Shown here: piece by piece, positions 1 through 5,123 of the stretch
How positions within the stretch are numbered: the stretch's first letter is position 1
Layout of the letters: every line of letters begins with the position of its first letter
Assembly (NCBI GenBank): GCA_030700195.1
Contig: JAUYKD010000015.1
Coordinates: forward strand, 1-16,464
Source: Candidatus Nealsoniibacteriota bacterium
GTDB taxonomy: Bacteria > Patescibacteriota > Minisyncoccia > Minisyncoccales > MHMH01
Reading direction: 5' to 3'
Length of the DNA stretch: 16,464 nucleotides
Translations under genes and position numbers: made by a program
The notes under the pieces: model-generated
The model's database searches: none
What the model was told of the DNA's origin: nothing
Seen by the model: the letters and a program-made list of their open reading frames with translations, nothing else

Positions 1-53
1 CTCAAATCGAACCTCAAGAGCATCGCATGACCCTAAAGTTGGTTGTAAAATAA
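1..53 (+). CDS. 3' end of an upstream gene (tentative, partial)
   Basis: Reading frame 3 is open from the window edge to a TAA at 51-53 and would encode the last 16 residues of a protein (QIEPQEHRMTLKLVVK). The other two + frames also stop soon (28-30 and 84-86), so frame choice rests only on plausible composition and the TAA stop. No family can be assigned from so short a tail. A hairpin with a T-rich tail at 90-122 could end this gene. Confidence 0.3.
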   Translation, partial: QIEPQEHRMTLKLVVK

Positions 54-64
54 AGGCAGTGCCA

Positions 65-93
65 TTGACAAAAATCTCTCTTTAGTATACAAT
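65..93 (+). promoter_or_regulatory. Sigma70-type promoter for the 148-aa gene
   Basis: TTGACA at 65-70, a 17-nt spacer, then TACAAT at 88-93. Transcription would start near 100, giving a leader of about 50 nt before the ATG at 150. The -10 box overlaps the left arm of the inverted repeat at 90-110. Confidence 0.65.
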
Positions 94-122
94 AGCCTAT
101 CAAGCTATTGATTTTTAGTTTT
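90..122 (+). terminator. Hairpin with T-rich tail overlapping a promoter
   Basis: CAATAGC (90-96) pairs with GCTATTG (104-110) around a 7-nt loop and is followed by ATTTTTAGTTTTT. For RNA arriving from upstream it has the shape of a weak intrinsic terminator. For RNA starting at the promoter at 65-93 the left arm is not transcribed, so there it could act only as DNA, for example as an operator. Confidence 0.4.
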
Positions 123-149
123 TAAAAAAGAAAGAAGGAAACGGAAACC

Positions 150-596
150 ATGAACATGAATGACGTTAGGATAGGAGACACCCTAGTCGCATACGAAAGA
201 CAAGATGGCTTACTCTGTCTTGTACATGGAACAGTTGTGCTTCTTGAGTATGATGAAAAAAGGGTTGTTCTGGATATAAAGAAAGAGTGGCGATCTTTCC
301 CTGCCAAAAACTTATGGCGCCTATCGAATGGATTGGAGGTGCTAAAGTTCATTAAACGCTTAGTACGTATAGCAAATAATGAGCCGCCTATCCCCGATCA
401 AGACACGCCAACACCATCTGATCTATATGATGACGCACGGATACTGGGATGGTTTATAGTGTCTTTAATCGATGGAAGACTTAAAAAATCTTTCTTTGAT
501 AAAATTAGACAAGCAATAAAAGAAAAGGGGTTAATCAAAGATAAACCACCTCAATTTCAAGAGTTGGTTGATGCACTATATAGAACATTAAAATAA
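150..596 (+). CDS. Hypothetical protein, 148 aa
   Basis: I do not recognise this family. The product is soluble with no clear signal or membrane segment. Residues 1-55 alternate hydrophobic and charged residues (RIGDTLVAYE, GTVVLLEYDE, RVVLDIKKEW), which suggests a small beta-barrel. A Pro/Asp-rich linker follows at about 78-90, then a helical C-terminal part (DARILGWFIVSLIDGRL onwards, rich in Lys). The start at 150 has GAAGGA about 10 nt upstream; an ATG two codons later (156) is an alternative. A consensus promoter lies at 65-93. The next gene begins 29 nt after the TAA, so the two are probably co-transcribed to the terminator at 809-845. Confidence 0.7.
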   Translation: MNMNDVRIGDTLVAYERQDGLLCLVHGTVVLLEYDEKRVVLDIKKEWRSFPAKNLWRLSNGLEVLKFIKRLVRIANNEPPIPDQDTPTPSDLYDDARILGWFIVSLIDGRLKKSFFDKIRQAIKEKGLIKDKPPQFQELVDALYRTLK

Positions 597-625
597 ATTA
601 AATTGAAAAAGAAAGGAGGTAAACT

Positions 626-790
626 ATGAAATGTTTTCCAGTGGGGATTGGAGTGAATAAGGAGACCGTCGAAATGTTTGAAGAAAATTTCGGCGGGGGC
701 GGAATTCAAAAAAATAATCTGCCAAAAATAAAAAATGGGGGGAAAAGAACCTTTCCCGCTTTCTCCCAAAAAGAATGGAGGAAAAAATAA
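626..790 (+). CDS. Small hypothetical protein, 54 aa
   Basis: The ATG at 626 follows the best Shine-Dalgarno of the window, AAAGGAGGT at 612-620, with 5-nt spacing. That is the main reason to believe the gene. The product begins MKCFPVGIGVNKETVEMFEE, has a run of four glycines at about 23-26, and ends in a basic, Lys/Arg-rich tail (EWRKK). It has no membrane segment and I know no homolog. It lies 29 nt after the 148-aa gene and 18 nt before the terminator hairpin, so it is likely the second gene of a two-gene unit. Because most genes here lack an SD, the strong site implies high expression or a different origin. Confidence 0.6.
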   Translation: MKCFPVGIGVNKETVEMFEENFGGGGIQKNNLPKIKNGGKRTFPAFSQKEWRKK

Positions 791-808
791 AAAAATAAAT
801 AAAAGACG

Positions 809-845
809 AAAGGCCCCTTTAATACAAAAAATAAGGGGCCTTTTA
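809..845 (+). terminator. Intrinsic terminator after the two small genes
   Basis: AAAGGCCCCTT (809-819) pairs with AAGGGGCCTTT (833-843) around a 13-nt A-rich loop, and the 3' arm runs into TTTT. It separates the two unknown genes from ftsH. The A-rich 5' side would let it work less well in the reverse direction. Confidence 0.85.
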
Positions 846-913
846 TGTTGATTCTTTTATTTTTTTATATTAAACCCCATTATTCATATGAGAAGCAAGA
901 AAATAAACCGAAC

Positions 914-942
914 TTGATAGATAATGAGTAACAGGGTAAACT
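914..942 (+). promoter_or_regulatory. Probable ftsH promoter
   Basis: TTGATA at 914-919, a 17-nt spacer, and TAAACT at 937-942. Only 9 nt separate the -10 box from the ATG at 952, so the mRNA would start within about 2 nt of the start codon. No Shine-Dalgarno is visible, which fits a leaderless or near-leaderless ftsH mRNA. The -10 match is moderate. Confidence 0.45.
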
Positions 943-951
943 GGATAATAG

Positions 952-2832
952 ATGATGAAACCTTTAATTAAAAACTTTGTTTTTATTTTAATAATATTTC
1001 TGGTTGTTTCCAGTCTTTTTGCTTTGTTTTCCCAACCGCTTGAAAAAGAAAAGGAAATTTCTCTGACAAAGCTGGTGGAAGATATAAATAATGGAGAAAT
1101 CAAAGAAATACTGGTTTCGGGCAATAATATTACCATAACGTACCAAAACGACAGTAAAGCAAAATCAAAAAAAGAAATTGAAAGCGCTTTGTCTGAATCT
1201 CTTCTTAATTACGGGGTCAATCAGGAGATGCTGAAAAAAGTGGACATTAGAGCTGAAGAAAGCGGAGGGGTTATGAGCTGGCTTGGTCCGGCCTCCCTTT
1301 TCTTGTTTCCTTTATTAATCATCGGCGTTTTCTTTTGGATGATTTTCCGCCAGGCAAAGCTAGGGGCTACCCAGACATTTAACTTTTCAAAAGCCAGAGC
1401 AAGATTATTCGGAGCCGAAGGACAACCTAAAGAAAAAATAACCTTTAAAGACGTGGCCGGCTCTTTGGAAGCCAAGGAAGAATTAAAAGAAATCGTTGAC
1501 TTTCTTAAAACTCCAAAGAAATTTCTAAATATGGGAGCCAGAATCCCAAGAGGCGTTCTTTTAATGGGACCTCCCGGAACCGGAAAAACTTTATTAGCCA
1601 GAGCCGTGGCCGGAGAAGCCCATGTCCCCTTCTTCCATATATCCGGTTCGGAATTCGTGGAAATGTTTGTCGGGATAGGAGCGGCCAGAACCAGGGATTT
1701 ATTCGCTACGGCCAAAAAAGCGGCTCCGTCAATTATTTTTATTGACGAGCTGGATGCTGTTGGCCGGCATAGAGGTACGGGATTAGGAGGAGGACATGAT
1801 GAAAGGGAACAAACCCTCAACCAAATTTTAACTGAAATGGATGGATTTGAAAGAGATACTAATGTTATAGTTATGGCCGCCACAAACAGACCGGATGTTT
1901 TGGACTCCGCCCTCTTAAGACCGGGCAGATTTGACAGAAGAGTAGTTCTTGATTTACCGGATATAAACGACCGAGAAGAAATCTTAAAAATCCATGCTAA
2001 AGGAAAACCTTTAGCTATAAACGTTAACCTAAGAGAAATTGCCGAACGCACTCCCGGATTTTCCGGGGCTGACTTGGCCAACCTGGTTAATGAATCAGCC
2101 CTTTTTGCCGCCAGAAGAAATAAGCTTCAGGTCTTCCAGGAAGAATTACTGGAATCAATAGACAAGGTGCTTTTAGGTCCGGAGAGAAAAAGCCACATTC
2201 TATCTGAAAAAGAAAAGAATGTTGCCGCCTTTCACGAAGCAGGACATGCCTTAGTCAGCTCTTCTTTGCCACAAGCCGAACCGGTCAGAAAAATCTCAAT
2301 TATTGCCAGAGGAAGAGCGGCCGGCTATACTTTGAAACTGCCGACAATGGAAAGACACCTTAAAACCAAAAGTGAGTTTTTAGCTGATCTGGCCACATTT
2401 CTTGGAGGATACTGCGCTGAAAATCTGGTCTTTGGAGAAATAACCACCGGAGCGAGCAACGACCTGGAAATGGCTTCAGAGCTTGCCAGAAAACTCGTAA
2501 AAGAGTATGGTATGTCTGAAAAGTTAGGACCGATTTCTTTTGGAGAAAAAGAAGAGCTAATCTTTTTGGGAAAAGAACTGGGAGAGCAGAGAAATTATTC
2601 TGAAAAAGTAGCTGCCGAAATTGATAATGAAGTGTCAAATCTAATGAAGCATGCTCAACAAACAGCTAAAACAATACTCAAAAAGAGAAGAGCTTTATTG
2701 AACAAAATTGCCCACACGCTGGCTGAAAAAGAAACTATTGAGCGGGAAGAATTTGAAAAATTGGTTAAGCCGGTTAAAAAGGAAAAGGCGAAAACGATCA
2801 GGATAAAAAAATTCAGAGTAAAAGAGATATAA
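952..2832 (+). CDS. ftsH: ATP-dependent zinc metalloprotease FtsH
   Basis: Membrane-anchored AAA+ protease that extracts and degrades membrane and soluble proteins, working as a hexamer. In order: TM1 at about 8-27, an extracytoplasmic loop, TM2 at about 112-132, and an AAA+ domain with Walker A GPPGTGKT (206-213), pore loop FVGIGA (239-244), Walker B IIFIDE (261-266) and the second region of homology (about 310-329, with RPGRFDR arginine fingers). The M41 peptidase follows, with zinc motif HEAGH (428-432) and the likely third ligand D504 in GASNDLE. The Lys-rich tail (about 607-622) is typical. At 626 aa it is full length. All catalytic residues are present. The start could be the ATG at 952 or the next codon at 955. 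Its stop is 3 nt before tRNA-Ile. Confidence 0.97.
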   Translation: MMKPLIKNFVFILIIFLVVSSLFALFSQPLEKEKEISLTKLVEDINNGEIKEILVSGNNITITYQNDSKAKSKKEIESALSESLLNYGVNQEMLKKVDIRAEESGGVMSWLGPASLFLFPLLIIGVFFWMIFRQAKLGATQTFNFSKARARLFGAEGQPKEKITFKDVAGSLEAKEELKEIVDFLKTPKKFLNMGARIPRGVLLMGPPGTGKTLLARAVAGEAHVPFFHISGSEFVEMFVGIGAARTRDLFATAKKAAPSIIFIDELDAVGRHRGTGLGGGHDEREQTLNQILTEMDGFERDTNVIVMAATNRPDVLDSALLRPGRFDRRVVLDLPDINDREEILKIHAKGKPLAINVNLREIAERTPGFSGADLANLVNESALFAARRNKLQVFQEELLESIDKVLLGPERKSHILSEKEKNVAAFHEAGHALVSSSLPQAEPVRKISIIARGRAAGYTLKLPTMERHLKTKSEFLADLATFLGGYCAENLVFGEITTGASNDLEMASELARKLVKEYGMSEKLGPISFGEKEELIFLGKELGEQRNYSEKVAAEIDNEVSNLMKHAQQTAKTILKKRRALLNKIAHTLAEKETIEREEFEKLVKPVKKEKAKTIRIKKFRVKEI

Positions 2833-2835
2833 CAA

Positions 2836-2907
2836 GCGCACGTAGCTCAATGGTGGAGCAAGGCCCTTATAAGACCGAGGTTGCAGGTTCGAATCCTGCC
2901 GTGCGCA
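2836..2907 (+). tRNA. tRNA-Ile(UAU)
   Basis: Cloverleaf: acceptor GCGCACG/CGTGCGC, D stem GCTC/GAGC, anticodon loop CTTATAA (anticodon TAT at 2868-2870), T arm GCAGG-TTCGAAT-CCTGC, discriminator A2907, no encoded CCA. The anticodon stem has a C2864.A2874 mismatch and a non-pairing A-G at its base. UAU reads AUA. It begins 3 nt after the ftsH stop, so it is probably cut from the ftsH transcript. Confidence 0.85.
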
Positions 2908-3048
2908 CACCGAGTCCCGCTTTGCGGGACGAAGGTAAAGATGAAGCGTTGCTTCATCGTCCACCGAGTCCCGCTTTGCGGGACGAAGGTAAAGATGAAG
3001 CGTTGCTTCATCGTCCACCGAGTCCCGCTTTGCGGGACGAAGGTAAAG
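2908..3048 (+). repeat. Tandem 54-bp double-hairpin repeat, 2.6 copies
   Basis: Exact copies start at 2908, 2962 and 3016; the third stops after 33 bp where tRNA-Val begins. Each full unit holds two perfect hairpins. Hairpin A is GTCCCGC-TTT-GCGGGAC (2914-2930 and copies). Hairpin B is GATGAAGC-GTT-GCTTCATC (2940-2958 and 2994-3012). An alternative outer stem, GGACGA with TCGTCC (2927-2932 with 2957-2962), competes with hairpin A. The array fills the whole gap between two tRNA genes. It resembles REP/BIME-type palindromes rather than a coding repeat. Confidence 0.9.
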
Positions 3049-3122
3049 GGGCGGTTAGCTCATTTGGTTAGAGCGCTTCAGTGACATTGAAGAGGTGACA
3101 GGTTCGAATCCTGTACCGCCCA
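3049..3122 (+). tRNA. tRNA-Val(GAC)
   Basis: Acceptor GGGCGGT/ACCGCCC, D stem GCTC/GAGC, anticodon stem CTTCA/TGAAG around GTGACAT (anticodon GAC at 3083-3085), T arm ACAGG-TTCGAAT-CCTGT, discriminator A3122, followed by CCC rather than CCA. The 5' end directly follows the truncated third copy of the 54-bp repeat. Confidence 0.92.
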
Positions 3123-3123
3123 C

Positions 3124-3206
3124 CCCCATTAGAAATCTATATTTTATCACCTAAAGCTATATTTAAATCTTAAATTAATTTTGTATGCCAAAGATTTCTA
3201 ACGGGG
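3124..3206 (+). repeat. 83-bp element bounded by 15-bp inverted repeats
   Basis: CCCCATTAGAAATCT (3124-3138) is matched by AGATTTCTAACGGGG (3192-3206) in inverted orientation, 14 of 15 positions pairing. The 53 bp between are very AT-rich. The structure is that of a small palindromic or MITE-like element. It starts 1 nt after tRNA-Val, and its right arm runs into the longest possible reading frame of the pseudouridine synthase gene. Confidence 0.6.
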
Positions 3207-3259
3207 CAGGCATGGAAGTAATAGGCAAAGAGAATAAATTCTCTTCTTCATCCTTCGCC

Positions 3260-3874
3260 ATGACTCGGATTTACCAAGATGAAAACGTTAAAGTCATAGA
3301 TAAACCCGCTGGAATTAGTATTGAAGAATTTGAAAAACCGGCCCATCGGCTGGACAAAGACACTTCGGGCGTGCTTTTACTGGCAAAAGACGATAAAACA
3401 CTGGACTTCCTGCAAAAGCAATTCAAAGAAAGAAAAGTTCAGAAAAAATATATTGCCCTGGTTGTGGGTCATTTGAAATTAGAAAACGGTGAAATTGAAA
3501 CTTTACTTGGAAGAGCTCCCGGAGACAGAAGGAAACAAAAGGTTTATTTCCCGGGCGATCCGAAAGAAGAAGGCAAAAGAACGGCCATCACTAAATATAA
3601 GGTCTTGCAAAGATACGAAAAATATGATTTAATTGAAGCCGAACCCCAAACCGGCAGAAAACACCAAATCAGAGTTCATTTAGCCAGCTTAGGGCATCCG
3701 ATTGCCGGAGATAAATTATACGGATTTAAAAACCAGCCGTGTCCAAAAGGACTGTTGCGACAATTTCTTCATTCAAGTTTTCTTAAAATAGAATTGCCGA
3801 GCGGAGAAATCAAAGAATTCACATCAGAATTACCAAAAGAATTAGAAACTAAGCTTCCACAGAAGCGAAAGTAA
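3260..3874 (+). CDS. RluA-family pseudouridine synthase
   Basis: Isomerises specific uridines to pseudouridine in rRNA or tRNA; the target cannot be told from sequence. From the ATG at 3260 it has 204 aa: MTRIYQDENVKVIDKPAG matches the usual family opening, then HRLDKDTSG with the catalytic Asp in HRLD, then KKYIALVVG, then QTGRKHQIRVHL and GHPIAGDKLYG. There is no S4 RNA-binding domain, so it is a short, catalytic-domain-only form. The frame stays open upstream to an ATG at 3185, giving 229 aa, but those 25 residues come from palindromic repeat DNA and match nothing in the family, so I prefer 3260. No SD precedes either start. The stop at 3872-3874 lies inside the next hairpin element, and rplS follows 25 nt later. 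Confidence 0.88.
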   Translation: MTRIYQDENVKVIDKPAGISIEEFEKPAHRLDKDTSGVLLLAKDDKTLDFLQKQFKERKVQKKYIALVVGHLKLENGEIETLLGRAPGDRRKQKVYFPGDPKEEGKRTAITKYKVLQRYEKYDLIEAEPQTGRKHQIRVHLASLGHPIAGDKLYGFKNQPCPKGLLRQFLHSSFLKIELPSGEIKEFTSELPKELETKLPQKRK

Positions 3875-3899
3875 AAATGAGATTTATCTCATTGCTCAT
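3862..3899 (+). repeat. ATGA/TCAT hairpin element between rluA-like gene and rplS
   Basis: AATGAGAT (3876-3883) pairs with ATCTCATT (3886-3893). The flank GCGAAAGTAAAAATGA matches the flank ACGAAGGTAAAGATGA of hairpin B in the 54-bp repeat, while the stem sequence differs. The element carries the stop codon of the upstream gene and ends at the rplS ATG. It occupies the place where an SD would be, so its folding could affect L19 translation. Confidence 0.6.
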
Positions 3900-4334
3900 A
3901 TGCCTACCAAAATAGAAACATTTATAAAAACCCAGTTAAGATCTGATTTGCCCGACATACGTCCTGGCGACAGTGTTAAGATTTACCAAAAAATACCCGC
4001 CTCTGCCGGAGCTACGGCGGGCAAGAAAGAAGGAGAAAAAATCCAAGTGTTCGAAGGCCTGATTATTGCTAAAAAACACGGCAAAGGCATAACCTCAACC
4101 ATTACCGTAAGAAAGGTTGTTTCGGGCATTGGAGTTGAAAAAATAATACCAATCCACTCCCCTGCTATTGAGAAGATAGAAATTGTCAAAAGAGGAAAAA
4201 CAAGAAGAGCTAAGCTTTATTATTTAAGAACAGCTAAAGGAAAAAGGGCTCGGCTTAAAAAGAAAGAATTTGCCGAAGCAATTGCCGAGGAACCAATAAA
4301 AGAAGAACCTATTGAGATTAAACCTCAATCATAA
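3900..4334 (+). CDS. rplS: 50S ribosomal protein L19 with in-frame palindrome insertion
   Basis: L19 of the large subunit, at the 30S-50S interface. Family features are clear: RPGDSVKIYQKI (22-32), IQVFEGLIIAKKHGKG, TVRKVVSGIGVEKIIPIHSP, and KRGKTRRAKLYYLR near 98-111. Two things make it longer than the usual 115 or so aa. Residues 33-41 (PASAGATAG) are extra relative to L19 and are encoded exactly by the palindrome at 3996-4021. The C-terminal 20 or so residues form an acidic, Glu/Pro-rich tail (EEPIKEEPIEIKPQS). The start at 3900 is the only one that gives the normal L19 N-terminus. No SD is present; a hairpin lies just upstream. The TAA ends at 4334 and tRNA-Leu starts at 4335 with no gap. 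Confidence 0.96.
   Translation: MPTKIETFIKTQLRSDLPDIRPGDSVKIYQKIPASAGATAGKKEGEKIQVFEGLIIAKKHGKGITSTITVRKVVSGIGVEKIIPIHSPAIEKIEIVKRGKTRRAKLYYLRTAKGKRARLKKKEFAEAIAEEPIKEEPIEIKPQS
3996..4021 (+). repeat. Palindromic element inside the rplS coding sequence
   Basis: CCCGCC (3996-4001) pairs with GGCGGG (4016-4021), and CTC/GAG can pair within it. It lies at codons 33-41 of rplS and accounts for the residues not found in ordinary L19 (GDSVKIYQKI to KIQVFEG is about 8-9 residues longer than in E. coli). It is very GC-rich against the AT-rich gene around it. Confidence 0.7.
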
Positions 4335-4418
4335 GGGCGAGTGCTGGAACTGGTAGACAGCTTGGACTGAGGCTCCAAGGGGAAATTTCCCGTGAGGGTT
4401 CAAGTCCCTCCTCGCCCA
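4335..4418 (+). tRNA. tRNA-Leu(GAG)
   Basis: Class II tRNA: acceptor GGGCGAG/CTCGCCC, anticodon stem TTGGA/TCCAA around CTGAGGC (anticodon GAG at 4369-4371), long variable arm GGGGAAATTTCCC, T arm GAGGG-TTCAAGT-CCCTC, discriminator A4418, no CCA. Base 1 directly follows the rplS stop codon, and the acetyltransferase ATG is 8 nt downstream of its end. Confidence 0.93.
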
Positions 4419-4426
4419 CTTGAAAT

Positions 4427-4867
4427 ATGATAAAACTGAAGCAATTTCAATTGTCAGATTTAAGTGAGGTTTTAAGAATAAGCAAAAGTTCTTTCTCACA
4501 CCCTTGGTCTAGGGCTGAATTCCAAAAATGCTACAAAGATTATCCGAAGGAATTTATAGTGGCCGAGGATCATGGGAAAATTGCCGGTTTCATCGTAGGA
4601 AAAATCTCTAATAATGTCGGGGTAATAAAATTGATCGCTGTTGATATCCGGTACCGCAGTAAAGGAATCGGCAAAGATCTTTTGGGTTTTCTTTTGGATT
4701 ATTTCCAACAGCAAGGCCTAAAAAAAATCCTAGCCCGAACAAGAATTCAAAATAAAACAGGCGCTGATTTTTTAGAAAATTTCGGTCTGGAGATGAAAAA
4801 AACTATCAAAAACTACTATTCCAACGGAGAAGATGCTTATTTAATGGAAAAAACACTGGGCGGTTAG
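4427..4867 (+). CDS. RimI-like GNAT N-acetyltransferase
   Basis: Transfers an acetyl group from acetyl-CoA. The closest named relative is RimI, which acetylates the N-terminus of ribosomal protein S18 and related substrates, but the target here is not proven. The GNAT fold is visible: an N-terminal IKLKQFQLSDLSEVLRI, F/W positions SFSHPWSRAEF as in RimI, the beta4 strand VIKLIAVDIRYR, the acetyl-CoA motif RSKGIGK (77-83), and the RimI-like end NYYSNGEDAYLMEK. At 146 aa it is full length. Its start lies 8 nt after tRNA-Leu and has no SD. Its last two codons (Gly-Gly) and its TAG stop (4865-4867) lie inside tRNA-Val(UAC), so the coding region overlaps that tRNA by 10 nt. Confidence 0.88.
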   Translation: MIKLKQFQLSDLSEVLRISKSSFSHPWSRAEFQKCYKDYPKEFIVAEDHGKIAGFIVGKISNNVGVIKLIAVDIRYRSKGIGKDLLGFLLDYFQQQGLKKILARTRIQNKTGADFLENFGLEMKKTIKNYYSNGEDAYLMEKTLGG

Positions 4868-4929
4868 CTCAGCGGTAGAGCGTCTCGTTTACACCGAGAA
4901 GGCCATAGGTCCGAATCCTATACCGCCCA
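4858..4929 (+). tRNA. tRNA-Val(UAC)
   Basis: Acceptor GGGCGGT/ACCGCCC, D stem GCTC/GAGC, anticodon stem TCTCG/CGAGA around TTTACAC (anticodon TAC at 4890-4892), discriminator A4929, no CCA. The T loop is TCCGAAT, with C instead of U at position 55, so pseudouridine-55 cannot form. The first 10 nt are also the end of the acetyltransferase gene. Confidence 0.92.
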
Positions 4930-4934
4930 CTAAG

Positions 4935-4963
4935 TTGAAAAAGGTAATAATTTCCATTAAAAT
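4935..4963 (+). promoter_or_regulatory. Promoter for tRNA-Phe and tRNA-Gly
   Basis: TTGAAA at 4935-4940, a 17-nt spacer, and TAAAAT at 4958-4963. Initiation near 4970 would leave only about 2 nt before the 5' end of tRNA-Phe. Confidence 0.6.
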
Positions 4964-4971
4964 ACAACTAT

Positions 4972-5043
4972 GCCGCGGTAGCTCAGTGGTAGAGCACTTC
5001 TCTGAAAAAGAAGGGGTCGCCAGTTCAATTCTGGCCCGCGGCA
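4972..5043 (+). tRNA. tRNA-Phe(GAA)
   Basis: Acceptor GCCGCGG/CCGCGGC, D stem GCTC/GAGC, anticodon stem CTTCT/AGAAG around CTGAAAA (anticodon GAA at 5004-5006), T arm GCCAG-TTCAATT-CTGGC, discriminator A5043, no in-line CCA. Confidence 0.95.
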
Positions 5044-5051
5044 CAAGTAGT

Positions 5052-5123
5052 GCGGGCGTCGTATAGCGGCTATTATGCAACCTTGCCAAGGTTGAGAAGT
5101 GGGTTCGACTCCCATCGCCCGCT
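5052..5123 (+). tRNA. tRNA-Gly(GCC)
   Basis: Acceptor GCGGGCG/CGCCCGC, anticodon stem CAACC/GGTTG around TTGCCAA (anticodon GCC at 5085-5087), T arm GTGGG-TTCGACT-CCCAT, discriminator T5123 as is usual for tRNA-Gly. It lies 8 nt after tRNA-Phe and probably shares its promoter. Confidence 0.94.

Noticed and set aside
870..950. Riboswitch or long leader before ftsH
   Set aside because: The promoter-like boxes leave almost no leader, and no conserved aptamer pattern was seen.
1221..2081. 286-aa open frame opposite ftsH
   Set aside because: It is antisense to the conserved AAA+ domain, and its composition mirrors that gene. No promoter or family match.
2908..3048. CRISPR array
   Set aside because: The 54-bp period is fully repeated, including what would be the spacers; no unique spacers and no cas genes are present.
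2850..3084. Open reading frames across the 54-bp repeats
   Set aside because: 54 is a multiple of three, so any open frame repeats. They run through two tRNA genes and have no ribosome-binding site or family resemblance.
3124..3206. Intrinsic terminator after tRNA-Val
   Set aside because: The arms are 53 bp apart and the right arm is not followed by a T-run. A palindromic element fits better.
4222..4334. Second gene fused to the end of rplS
   Set aside because: The extra residues after the L19 core are a low-complexity Glu/Pro/Ile tail with no domain.
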